A stretch of 11,795 nt of DNA from B46-G9 sp964581175 (GCA_964581175.1 CAZONI010000099.1:1-11795), one strand, 5' to 3'. Positions 1-7,668 are shown, counted from the first letter of the stretch. Translations and numbers: made by a program. The notes: generated from the sequence alone by a model not told the origin.

Positions 1-21
1 TCCCTCTCAATCAGTTTTAGG

Positions 22-50
22 TTGAAATTTCAATACAATTTGTCTAAAGT
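22..50 (+). promoter_or_regulatory. Candidate dnaA promoter within a palindromic leader
   Basis: TTGAAA at 22-27 and TAAAGT at 45-50 are separated by 17 bases and loosely match a sigma-70 -35/-10 pair (5/6 and 4/6). The -35 match lies inside a perfect 12-bp palindrome, TTGAAATTTCAA (22-33), which could be an operator for a dimeric regulator or for DnaA itself. The region is strongly AT-rich, so chance matches are likely. Only 94 bases of leader are visible and the real promoter could lie further upstream. Confidence 0.3.
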
Positions 51-94
51 TTAATAATTTAAAAGAATCTTTCAAGGATATTTCTGTAGTTATT

Positions 95-1411
95 ATGAGA
101 AAAAAAGGGGAAATCTGGAATCACGTGATCAAATACCTTGAAACGCACCTTTCCCCTGTGGAGATCGAGACATGGTTTTCAGGCACCAGCCTCCAGGAAA
201 TAGATTCAGTCACAGCTACAATCGAGGTTCCAAATAAATTTGTGGCACATTGGCTGAAGGAAAAATATGCCGGAAAAATACGAAGCGGATTCAGCGACCT
301 TTTGGGGACTGCTCCGGAGATTCAATTCGTCCTTCCCTTAAATGCCGTTAAAGATACCTCAGCGATAGGAAGTTCCCCGCCAAAAACCAGGTACACATCC
401 GGCGCCTCGTTGAATAAGAAACTGACGTTCGAAAACTTTGTGACCGGGGAAGCGAACCGGTTTGCGTTTCAATCCGCACTGGAGGCCGCAAAGGGCTCTG
501 CCCGGCATTTTAATCCCCTCTACATCTATGGTGAGCCTGGCCGGGGCAAAACCCACCTCCTGCATGCCATCGGCAACTATATCAAAGCCAATCGATCGCG
601 AGAAAAGGCGGAATACATCACTGCCGATCGCTTCACCTCCCAGGTTTCTTCCGCCCTCAGAAAGCGAACCATGAATCAATTCAAAATGGATCTTGAGAAA
701 GCCTCATTCCTCCTTTTCGACGATGTACACCTTCTCTCCGGACGACTCAAGACACAAAAAGAATTAATCTCTTTTTTCGATGCATTTCACGAGACGAGCA
801 GGCAGATTGTTTTCACGGCAGAGCACCCGCCCAATCAAATAGAGAATTTCATTGAGGGAATGAAATCTCGTCTCCAGTGGGCCGTCATCTCCAGGATCGA
901 TACCCCCAACCAGGACATAAAGCTGAAAATTATTGATCAAAAATGTCGAGAGGAAGGAATCCACATCCCGGATGATGCCGCTTTTTTCCTGGCAAATAAC
1001 ACAAACAACATGAAAGAACTGGTCAGGCTTGTCACTCGTCTGCAAACCTACGCGTCGCTTCATGAAAAGCCTATTGATATTTCCCTTGTAAGACTGGTGA
1101 CCGGCGGAAAACGTATTCTCTCCCCCGCTGCCAGTGTTCAACAGATTCAGAAGATCACCGCACGGTTTTTCGATCTGTCACTAGCTGATCTTCTTTCCAA
1201 GAGCAAGAAAAGGAAATATGCATACCCGAGGCAACTTGCGATGTACCTGTGCAGGCGTTATACTGACTGGTCTTTCAAGGAAATCGGAATTGCTTTCCGA
1301 AAGAAAGATCACTCGAGCGTAATCTATGCCGTGCAACATATCACCAGGGCCAGGGAAGAAAACGACCGGATCAGAAAGGACATCCTTGAGATAGAGAACT
1401 TGATCGCCTGA
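95..1411 (+). CDS. dnaA: Chromosomal replication initiator protein DnaA (divergent)
   Basis: This is the AAA+ initiator that binds oriC, oligomerises with ATP, melts the origin and recruits helicase. At 438 aa it is full length. Domain I is about residues 1-80 (IWNHVIKYLETHLSP..ETWF), followed by a short linker (81-107), the AAA+ domain III (108-345) and the DNA-binding domain IV (346-438). Walker A is GEPGRGKT (146-153), where most DnaAs have GGxGLGKT. Walker B is LLFDD (206-210). The arginine finger appears kept (R259 in KSRL). The sensor-2 position, normally Arg in NxRELEG, is Lys307 (NMKELV). The signature GGRDHTTV is RKKDHSSV (402-409), and PRQ (378-380) is kept. Domain order, length and the adjacent dnaN support orthology rather than an Hda or DnaC homologue. 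ATG95 fits the family N-terminus, but the only Shine-Dalgarno-like run, AAGGA at 74-78, lies 16 bases upstream, so translation initiation is unusual. The coding strand is C-rich, unlike the following genes. Confidence 0.95.
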   Translation: MRKKGEIWNHVIKYLETHLSPVEIETWFSGTSLQEIDSVTATIEVPNKFVAHWLKEKYAGKIRSGFSDLLGTAPEIQFVLPLNAVKDTSAIGSSPPKTRYTSGASLNKKLTFENFVTGEANRFAFQSALEAAKGSARHFNPLYIYGEPGRGKTHLLHAIGNYIKANRSREKAEYITADRFTSQVSSALRKRTMNQFKMDLEKASFLLFDDVHLLSGRLKTQKELISFFDAFHETSRQIVFTAEHPPNQIENFIEGMKSRLQWAVISRIDTPNQDIKLKIIDQKCREEGIHIPDDAAFFLANNTNNMKELVRLVTRLQTYASLHEKPIDISLVRLVTGGKRILSPAASVQQIQKITARFFDLSLADLLSKSKKRKYAYPRQLAMYLCRRYTDWSFKEIGIAFRKKDHSSVIYAVQHITRAREENDRIRKDILEIENLIA

Positions 1412-1551
1412 TGGGAGTTTCTTTTCAATAGATTGATTGCTACCGGTTCAAAAACAGCAAGTAGCGGAAACAAATTAGGAGTGAAGCGACAAAAGAACTG
1501 TTTTCTGACGAATCCCTGAAAGTAATTTTTGTCTTCATTCCTGCTATGGTA

Positions 1552-1578
1552 GAACTGTTTTGAACAATTCAACAGTTC
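1552..1578. repeat. Inverted repeat GAACTGTT...AACAGTTC upstream of dnaN
   Basis: GAACTGTT (1552-1559) and AACAGTTC (1571-1578) form a perfect 8-bp inverted repeat around 11 bases. An alternative fold pairs GAACTG with CAGTTC, bulges TT, then pairs TTGAA (1560-1564) with TTCAA (1568-1572). A third GAACTGTT copy lies at 1495-1502. There is no trailing T-run directly after it on the + strand, so it is not a typical terminator. It could be paired initiator-binding sites or an operator for dnaN. Confidence 0.6.
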
Positions 1579-1630
1579 CTTATTATTATGACTATTTTTT
1601 TCTATTAAGTATTCATAATAAAATACTTTC
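1579..1630. promoter_or_regulatory. AT-rich stretch: candidate DNA-unwinding element or dnaN promoter region
   Basis: Only 8 of 52 bases are G or C. The complementary strand, read 3' to 5' away from the adjacent inverted repeat from position 1580, gives AAT-AAT-AAT-ACT-GAT. This resembles the DnaA-trio pattern (3'-[G/A]AT-5') described in bacterial origin unwinding regions. The segment also contains weak -10-like runs, CATAAT (1614-1619) and TAAAAT (1619-1624), without a convincing -35. The two functions are not exclusive. Confidence 0.35.
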
Positions 1631-1632
1631 TT

Positions 1633-1639
1633 AGGAGGT
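1633..1639 (+). promoter_or_regulatory. Strong ribosome binding site of dnaN
   Basis: AGGAGGT, a near-perfect anti-16S match, sits 5 bases before the ATG at 1645 and fixes the dnaN start. It contrasts with the poor site in front of dnaA. Confidence 0.9.
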
Positions 1640-1644
1640 CCCAT

Positions 1645-2760
1645 ATGGAAACGAAAATCAACAGACCAATTCTTTTCAAAAGCATTTCGAGAGTTCAAAC
1701 CATACTTGAAAAAAGAAGTAATATGCCTATCCTATCTACTGTTCTTCTTACTGCAAAGGGTGAAAAAATCACCATCGCGGCAACGGACCTGGAACTCGGA
1801 TACAGCCAGGAATTGCCCGCGGAAGTCATCGAAGAGGGCAGCATAACCATCCAGGGAAGAAAGTTTTTTGAAATACTCAAAGAGAGCAGGAGTGATGTTG
1901 TTCATCTGAAAGAAAAAGAGAACAACTGGCTCTTCCTGACGGACGGTCTTGCACGATTCAACCTGGCTTGTTTACCCGCAGATGACTATCCGAGTATCGT
2001 GGAACCAAAAGGAATCAAGACTGTTTCAGTGGATGCAGACACCCTGAATGAAATGATCAACAAGACCATCTATGCGGTGACCATTGAAGAGGCCGGTTTC
2101 AAGCTTTCCGGGGTGTTCACGGAAAGGATTGCACTTGAGGGCACCTATATTCTTCGAATGGTGACCACCGATGGACACCGGCTTTCCCTTGTAGACAAGG
2201 CTATTCCTGGAATTGAAGAACTGGATGTGGGGCATGGCGTCATGATTCCCAAGAAAGGAATGGCCGAACTCGTCAAACTTTGTGCTGAAGGCGGAGTTGT
2301 GCAACTGGGCTTCGAAAAACACAACTGCGCGGCAAAGAAAGATGATGCATTGCTTGTTATTCGCCTCATAGATACGAAGTTTCCTGATTATCAGGCAGTG
2401 ATTCCCCGTGAGGACGGAATTTCCCTGGAAGTGGACAGAATTGTCCTGTTGGAGGCCATGAGGAAAATGGTCATCCTGAGTAATGAAAATTACCGGGCCG
2501 TCAAGATTTCATTGGAAAACAATATCATGGAATTGACGTCTACAAATCCTGAACTGGGGAATGCACAGGAAAACATGGACGTGGAATATACAGGCAAACG
2601 TCTGGAAATCGGGTTCAACGCGCGCTATTTTATTGAAGCGCTGCAGGCGATGGAAAGTGAACGAGTACGTTTAGGATTTATCGACAGTTCCAAACCGTGT
2701 TTGCTCAGAGGTGAAGCAGACAGCGGTTTTCTGGGACTTATTATGCCCATGAGGATTTGA
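1645..2760 (+). CDS. dnaN: DNA polymerase III beta subunit (sliding clamp)
   Basis: The protein forms the ring-shaped dimeric clamp that tethers DNA polymerase III and other clamp-binding proteins to DNA. At 371 aa it is the normal family length and should fold as three similar clamp domains of roughly 125 aa each. The N-terminus has the usual form, with MPILSTVLL near residues 28-36 and AATDLELG near 47-54. The clamp signature RLIDTKFPDYQAVIPR lies near residues 235-250. The C-terminus ends MPMRI, the conserved MPM-R-[LI] tail that lines the partner-binding pocket. The start is set by the AGGAGGT site. gyrB follows after a single base, so the two genes are almost certainly co-transcribed and translationally coupled. 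recF, often found at this junction, is absent. Confidence 0.98.
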   Translation: METKINRPILFKSISRVQTILEKRSNMPILSTVLLTAKGEKITIAATDLELGYSQELPAEVIEEGSITIQGRKFFEILKESRSDVVHLKEKENNWLFLTDGLARFNLACLPADDYPSIVEPKGIKTVSVDADTLNEMINKTIYAVTIEEAGFKLSGVFTERIALEGTYILRMVTTDGHRLSLVDKAIPGIEELDVGHGVMIPKKGMAELVKLCAEGGVVQLGFEKHNCAAKKDDALLVIRLIDTKFPDYQAVIPREDGISLEVDRIVLLEAMRKMVILSNENYRAVKISLENNIMELTSTNPELGNAQENMDVEYTGKRLEIGFNARYFIEALQAMESERVRLGFIDSSKPCLLRGEADSGFLGLIMPMRI

Positions 2761-2761
2761 A

Positions 2762-5152
2762 ATGACGAAAGAATCAAGATCATATGGCGCCTCGGACATA
2801 AAGGTGCTCGAGGGTTTGAAGGCCGTGAGAAAAAGGCCGGCCATGTACATTGGCAATACAGGATTCGAGGGACTTCATCACCTTGTCTACGAGGTGGTGG
2901 ACAATAGCATTGATGAAGCGCTGGCAGGGTACTGCGATCGTATAGATGTCGAAATTCTCACCGATAACAGTATCATGGTGTTTGACAACGGACGCGGGAT
3001 ACCTGTCGACCTCCACAAGACAGAAAAAATGCCGGCCCTTGAAGTGGTTATGACGAAACTCCATGCGGGCGGGAAATTTGATCACAAGACCTACACCGTC
3101 TCCGGCGGTTTACACGGGGTGGGCGTATCGGTCGTTAACGCCCTTTCGGAGTTTCTGGAAGTGGAGGTATACAGGAACGGCAGTATCCACTACCAGCGCT
3201 ATGAGAGAGGTGTCACCGCGTCACCCCTGGAAACCAGGGGGAAATCCGAGAAGCGTGGCACGCAGGTCCATTTCTTGCCCGACAAGACTATTTTTCAAGA
3301 CACTGAATTTGACTTTGAGACGCTTGCCCGGAGGATGCGTGAACTGGCTTTTCTCACAAAGGGGGTACGAATAAGGATACTGGATGATCGTACCGGGAAG
3401 AAGAAGGAGTTTCTGTACGAAGGGGGTATCAGGTCGTTTGTGGAATACCTGAATAAAAACAAAGAGGTTCTTCATCCAAAACCCATTTACATGAACGGAG
3501 AAAAGAGCCGGGTTATCATGGAAGTGGCACTCCAGTACAACACTTCTTACAAGGAGAAAATTTTTACGTTTGCGAATAACATCAATACCACCGAGGGCGG
3601 CTCTCACCTGATTGGCTTCAAGTCGGCCCTGACAAGGAGCATTAATCAATATCTCCAAAATTCTTCTTTGGGAAAGAATTTTAAGGAGAAGTTGAGTGGC
3701 GATGATGCCAGGGAGGGATTGACCGCAGTCATAAGCGTGAAACTTCCCAATCCCCAATTTGAAGGCCAGACCAAGACAAAACTCGGGAACAGCGAAGTGA
3801 AGGGCCTGGTGGAGACACTGGTAAATGACGGACTGAGCAGTTTTTTCGAGGAGAACCCTCGCGTCATAAAATCCATTCTGTCCAAAGTCATCGATGCTGC
3901 AAGGGCCAGGGAGGCGGCCAGAAAGGCGCGTGATCTTGCACGGCGAAAAGGTGTTCTTTCAGATCATTCACTTCCGGGAAAGCTTGCGGATTGCCAGGAA
4001 AGGGACCCTGAGCACAGCGAGATATTTCTCGTGGAGGGAGACTCCGCGGGCGGGTCTGCAAAACAGGGGAGGGACAGGCGTTTTCAGGCGATTCTCCCTC
4101 TGCGCGGGAAGATCCTGAACGTGGAAAAGGCCCGCTTCGACAAGATGATATCCAGTGAGGAGATCCGGACCATGATTGCCGCGCTGGGGACGGGAATCGG
4201 GGACAAGGAGTACAACATTGATTCGCTTCGGTACCATAAGGTGATTATCATGACGGATGCTGATGTGGATGGATCTCACATCAGGACGTTGCTCCTCACG
4301 TTTTTCTTCAGGCAGATGCCGGAGCTCATAGAAAAGGGCCACCTGTATGTTGCTCAGCCGCCTCTCTACCGGGTGATGGACGGGAAGCAAGAACGTTTCG
4401 TGAAAGACGAGGAAGGATTCAACAGTTTCATTGTTGAACGTATTTCCAACAACGAGACCCTTTTTCTCGGGAATGGCGAGAAGGTTACCGGAAAAACCCT
4501 CGCGAGTCTTCTCAAGAGCCTGATCAGGTTTTATGAAAATGTCACAAAATTATCTCGCATGGGGTACAGTTCCCGGTTCATTGAATTGATGGTGCTCGGA
4601 GGGAAGGCTGACAGACGTCTTTACAAGGATTCAGCGTTCGTGGAGAACTTCAAAGAAGAGCTTCGTCAAAAGAAATTTCGGGTTCAGGATCTTCCGAGGG
4701 ATGAAGAGCGGGGAAACTACGAGTTTCTCGTAACGGAGACGTCGAACGGCGGCCAGACCTTTACGGTTAACTGGGAATTCCTCTCTTCTCCCGAACTCAG
4801 GTATCTGGTGAGCATGTCTGAAAAGTTGAAGATGCTGTCGAAGGGGGGGTGTCGCCTCGTTGAAGAACACGAATCCAGGACTATGGAAAACCCCCAGGAT
4901 GTGCTGGGAGAGCTCTTGGAGAGGGGAAAGAAAGGCCTTGCCATACAGCGATACAAAGGTCTTGGGGAGATGAACCCCGGACAGTTGTGGCAGACCACCA
5001 TGGACCCTGACAGAAGAACGCTGCTCAAGGTGGAAATCGAGGATGCAGTGGAGGCTGATGATATCTTTACGGTCCTGATGGGAGATAAGGTAGAACCCCG
5101 GAGAGAGTTTATCCAGAATAATGCTCTCCAGGTAACAGAGTTGGATATTTGA
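2762..5152 (+). CDS. gyrB: DNA gyrase subunit B
   Basis: This is the ATPase subunit of the GyrA2B2 enzyme that introduces negative supercoils. At 796 aa it is close to the 804-aa E. coli protein and has the extra segment between the TOPRIM domain and the C-terminus (about 545-705) seen in Gram-negative GyrB. The GHKL ATPase shows EVVDNSIDEA (catalytic Glu44, Asn48), DNGRGIP (75-81) and GLHGVGVSVVNAL (116-128). The QTK loop is at 336-338. TOPRIM shows LVEGDSAGG (Glu425) and the metal-binding D-A-D-V-D (499-503). The C-terminal RYKGLGEMNPGQLW is at 730-743. Residues equivalent to E. coli R76 and R136, linked to coumarin sensitivity, are conserved (R78, R138). TGAGG at the end of dnaN (GAGG at 2751-2754) provides the ribosome binding site, 7 bases before the ATG. 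Confidence 0.98.
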   Translation: MTKESRSYGASDIKVLEGLKAVRKRPAMYIGNTGFEGLHHLVYEVVDNSIDEALAGYCDRIDVEILTDNSIMVFDNGRGIPVDLHKTEKMPALEVVMTKLHAGGKFDHKTYTVSGGLHGVGVSVVNALSEFLEVEVYRNGSIHYQRYERGVTASPLETRGKSEKRGTQVHFLPDKTIFQDTEFDFETLARRMRELAFLTKGVRIRILDDRTGKKKEFLYEGGIRSFVEYLNKNKEVLHPKPIYMNGEKSRVIMEVALQYNTSYKEKIFTFANNINTTEGGSHLIGFKSALTRSINQYLQNSSLGKNFKEKLSGDDAREGLTAVISVKLPNPQFEGQTKTKLGNSEVKGLVETLVNDGLSSFFEENPRVIKSILSKVIDAARAREAARKARDLARRKGVLSDHSLPGKLADCQERDPEHSEIFLVEGDSAGGSAKQGRDRRFQAILPLRGKILNVEKARFDKMISSEEIRTMIAALGTGIGDKEYNIDSLRYHKVIIMTDADVDGSHIRTLLLTFFFRQMPELIEKGHLYVAQPPLYRVMDGKQERFVKDEEGFNSFIVERISNNETLFLGNGEKVTGKTLASLLKSLIRFYENVTKLSRMGYSSRFIELMVLGGKADRRLYKDSAFVENFKEELRQKKFRVQDLPRDEERGNYEFLVTETSNGGQTFTVNWEFLSSPELRYLVSMSEKLKMLSKGGCRLVEEHESRTMENPQDVLGELLERGKKGLAIQRYKGLGEMNPGQLWQTTMDPDRRTLLKVEIEDAVEADDIFTVLMGDKVEPRREFIQNNALQVTELDI

Positions 5153-5223
5153 GGTCCAGAGCGCGAGGTGCAGTTCTTGGGGGTATGTTACCACCGGAAC
5201 GTGAACGTTGCTGGAGCCAAATT

Positions 5224-5227
5224 GGAG
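5224..5227 (+). promoter_or_regulatory. Ribosome binding site deciding the gyrA start
   Basis: GGAG lies 7 bases before ATG5235. An upstream in-frame TTG at 5208 would add nine residues (MLEPNWSEG) that do not look like a GyrA N-terminus and has no good site in front of it. ATG5235 is therefore preferred. Confidence 0.7.
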
Positions 5228-5234
5228 TGAAGGA

Positions 5235-7655
5235 ATGGCAATTGATCTGATTTCAAAATCGGTAACAATCGAAGATGAGATGAAGAAATCTTATCTCGAA
5301 TATTCAATGAGTGTCATCGTAGGCCGGGCCTTGCCTGACATCCGTGACGGTTTGAAGCCTGTTCACCGGCGGATCCTGTACGGAATGCACGACCTCAGGA
5401 ACTACTATAACCGGCCGTTCAAGAAATCAGCACGCGTGGTTGGGGATGTCATCGGAAAGTATCATCCCCACGGCGACGTGGCTGTTTATGACAGTATCGT
5501 GCGAATGGCACAGGATTTTGCCATGCGCTATCCTCTGGTGGACGGCCAGGGAAACTTCGGGTCGGTGGATGGTGACCCTCCTGCCGCCATGCGTTACACC
5601 GAGGTGCGCATGACAAGGCTCGCGCAGGACTTTCTCTCTGACATAGAGAAAGAGACCGTGGACTTCATGCCCAACTACGATGGTTCACTTGAGGAGCCGC
5701 TGATCCTTCCCACGACCATCCCGAATCTCCTTATCAACGGCACCTCGGGCATAGCGGTCGGGATGGCGACGAATATTCCCCCGCACAATCTGGGGGAGAT
5801 ATGTGATGCGGTTATCAAAATTGTCGATGAGCCGGAAACGGATATTGGGACGCTCCTGAAGATCGTTCCGGGTCCTGATTTTCCGACGGCCGGTTTCATT
5901 CTTGGGCGGAGGGGCATTCGGGAAGCCTACAAGACGGGCCGCGGTATCATCAGGATTCGAGCCAGGGCGTTTGTGGAAAAGATCGGCCAGAACCGAGAAC
6001 GAATCGTCGTTTCAGAAATTCCCTACCAGGTGAACAAGGCAAGACTGCTGGAAAAGATCGCCTCTTTGGTCAAGGAAAAGAAAATTGAGGGAATCTCCGA
6101 CATACGCGATGAATCCGACAGGGACGGGATGCGCATCGTGGTGGATGTGAAGCGGGACGGCAGATCCCTGGTGATACTCAATCGCCTCTACAAGTTTACC
6201 CAGATGGAAGTCTCCCTCGGCATCATCCTCCTGGCCATCGTGAACGGACGCCCCCAGATCTTGACGCTGAAAGCGATCCTGGAGCACTTTGTTTCCCATC
6301 GCCGGGAAATGATTATCCGCAGGACCATCTATGATCTCAGAAAGGCGGAAGAAAGGGCCCACATCCTGGAAGGACTCAAGAAGGCTCTTGATTTCCTGGA
6401 CGAGATCATCGCACTGATCCGATCTTCTACTGATCCCAAAGAAGCGAAATCGCGACTCATGTCCGACTTTGACTTTTCTGATCTCCAGGCACAGGCGATT
6501 CTCGATATGCGGCTGCAGAGACTGACCGGACTGGAGAGAGAGAAGATCAATGCGGAATACCAGGATCTGATCAAGAATATCGCCCGTTTCAAGGCGATTC
6601 TCGAGAGCGATGCCATGGTCCTGCAGATTATCAAGGACGAGACCGAAGAGATCAGGCAGCGGTACGGGGATGACCGCAGGACGGAAATCCTGGAAGACGT
6701 CGGAGATATTGACGTCGAAGACCTCATCGCGGATGAAGATATGGTAGTCACCATGAGTCACCAGGGATACATCAAGAGAAACCCCATCAGCCTGTACCGG
6801 GCCCAGAGACGTGGTGGAAAAGGGATGACCGGCGTCAGGCCCAAGGCGGAGGACTTCGTGGAGGATCTTTTCGTCGCCTCCTCTCATGATAACTTCCTGT
6901 TCTTCACGAATCTCGGCAGGGTACACTGGAAGAAGGTGCATGAGATTCCCGAGGCGGGGCGGATGTCCAAGGGGAAGGCCATTGTGAATTTCCTGGACCT
7001 CCGTCGCGGCGAACAGGTTGCCACCACCCTTGCGGTGAAAGACTTTCAGGAAGGAAAGTATGTGGTTATGGCGACCAAGAACGGTCTTGTCAAGAAAACC
7101 GACCTCCTGTCTTACAGCCGCCCGAGGGCCGGAGGGATTGTGGCTATAAAAATCAGAGAGGAAGATGAGCTTATCGGGGTTCGGGTCACCAACGGACAAC
7201 ACGATATCTTTCTTACCACGCGGCGGGGAAAATCCATCCGCTTCAACGAATCCGAACTGCGGAGTATGGGCCGGGTTGCGAGTGGAAACATCGGGGTCCG
7301 AATGGAGCCGGGCGATGCGGTGGTGGGAATGGAGGCCCTGCAGGAAGGGGCGACCATCTTGACCGTTACGGAAAACGGGTATGGAAAACGCACCCGGACC
7401 GGAGAATACCGGCGGCAGTCACGCGGGGGGAAGGGGATACTGACCATCAAGGCATCTGTCAGAAATGGCCCGGTCGTCTCTTCGTACCAGGTGGCCCAGA
7501 CCGACGAGCTGATGATCATCACCGGACATGGAAAGATTATTCGTCTGAGGGTGGGAGATATATCGATCATCGGCCGGAATACCCAGGGCGTGAAATTGAT
7601 CAACCTTGGAGAAGGAGAGAAAGTGGTTGGAGTAGCCAAACTCATGGAGGAGTGA
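5235..7655 (+). CDS. gyrA: DNA gyrase subunit A
   Basis: This subunit cleaves and rejoins DNA and wraps it in gyrase. With ATG5235 it has 806 aa, a normal length. The N-terminal core has SYLEYSMSVIVGRALPD (19-35), RDGLKPVHRR (37-46), and the catalytic tyrosine Y121 in AAMRYTEVR. The C-terminal beta-pinwheel (from about residue 510) carries the GyrA-box QRRGGKG at 524-530, which separates gyrase from topoisomerase IV (ParC). A related RQSRGGKG occurs later. The quinolone-determining region reads HPHGDVAVYD: the position equivalent to E. coli Ser83 is Val82, while the Asp87 equivalent (Asp86) is kept. It follows gyrB by 82 bases with no obvious terminator, so the genes are probably co-transcribed. 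Confidence 0.98.
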   Translation: MAIDLISKSVTIEDEMKKSYLEYSMSVIVGRALPDIRDGLKPVHRRILYGMHDLRNYYNRPFKKSARVVGDVIGKYHPHGDVAVYDSIVRMAQDFAMRYPLVDGQGNFGSVDGDPPAAMRYTEVRMTRLAQDFLSDIEKETVDFMPNYDGSLEEPLILPTTIPNLLINGTSGIAVGMATNIPPHNLGEICDAVIKIVDEPETDIGTLLKIVPGPDFPTAGFILGRRGIREAYKTGRGIIRIRARAFVEKIGQNRERIVVSEIPYQVNKARLLEKIASLVKEKKIEGISDIRDESDRDGMRIVVDVKRDGRSLVILNRLYKFTQMEVSLGIILLAIVNGRPQILTLKAILEHFVSHRREMIIRRTIYDLRKAEERAHILEGLKKALDFLDEIIALIRSSTDPKEAKSRLMSDFDFSDLQAQAILDMRLQRLTGLEREKINAEYQDLIKNIARFKAILESDAMVLQIIKDETEEIRQRYGDDRRTEILEDVGDIDVEDLIADEDMVVTMSHQGYIKRNPISLYRAQRRGGKGMTGVRPKAEDFVEDLFVASSHDNFLFFTNLGRVHWKKVHEIPEAGRMSKGKAIVNFLDLRRGEQVATTLAVKDFQEGKYVVMATKNGLVKKTDLLSYSRPRAGGIVAIKIREEDELIGVRVTNGQHDIFLTTRRGKSIRFNESELRSMGRVASGNIGVRMEPGDAVVGMEALQEGATILTVTENGYGKRTRTGEYRRQSRGGKGILTIKASVRNGPVVSSYQVAQTDELMIITGHGKIIRLRVGDISIIGRNTQGVKLINLGEGEKVVGVAKLMEE

Positions 7656-7668
7656 GAAGGCCCTCCAG

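Larger units (their letters stand above)
1412..1644. other. dnaA-dnaN spacer, candidate replication origin (oriC)
   Basis: This is 233 non-coding bases between initiator and clamp genes, a common oriC site. It holds several copies of a CTGTT(T)n-GA type element on both strands (reverse 1446-1457, forward 1498-1505 and 1555-1565, reverse 1567-1575). An 11-bp direct repeat, AGAACTGTTTT, occurs at 1494-1504 and 1551-1561. An 85% AT stretch follows at 1579-1630. By eye there is no TTATNCACA box within one mismatch on either strand. The + strand changes from C-rich (dnaA) to G-rich (dnaN onward) across it, as expected at an origin. The same sequences could instead be the dnaN promoter/operator region. 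Confidence 0.5.

Noticed and set aside
1565..1600. Intrinsic terminator (hairpin 1552-1578 followed by T-rich DNA) for dnaA
   Set aside because: The T-run begins about 15 bases after the stem and is interrupted, and the stem is AT-rich. A binding-site interpretation fits better, though weak termination cannot be excluded.
1412..1644. Classical DnaA boxes in the spacer
   Set aside because: I looked on both strands for TTATNCACA. The nearest candidate, TTATGAATA (reverse of 1612-1620), has three mismatches, so none is reported.
4843..4849. Run of seven G in gyrB as a possible frameshift
   Set aside because: The reading frame is intact through the conserved C-terminal RYKGLGEMNPGQLW motif, so no disruption exists.
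5208..5234. Upstream TTG start for gyrA
   Set aside because: The nine extra residues do not resemble GyrA and no ribosome binding site precedes the TTG. ATG5235 has GGAG at good spacing and gives MAIDLISK...
6012..7202. Long open frame (396 codons) on the - strand
   Set aside because: It is antisense to gyrA, which has unmistakable GyrA motifs throughout. The antisense protein has no recognisable domain and no ribosome binding site of note.
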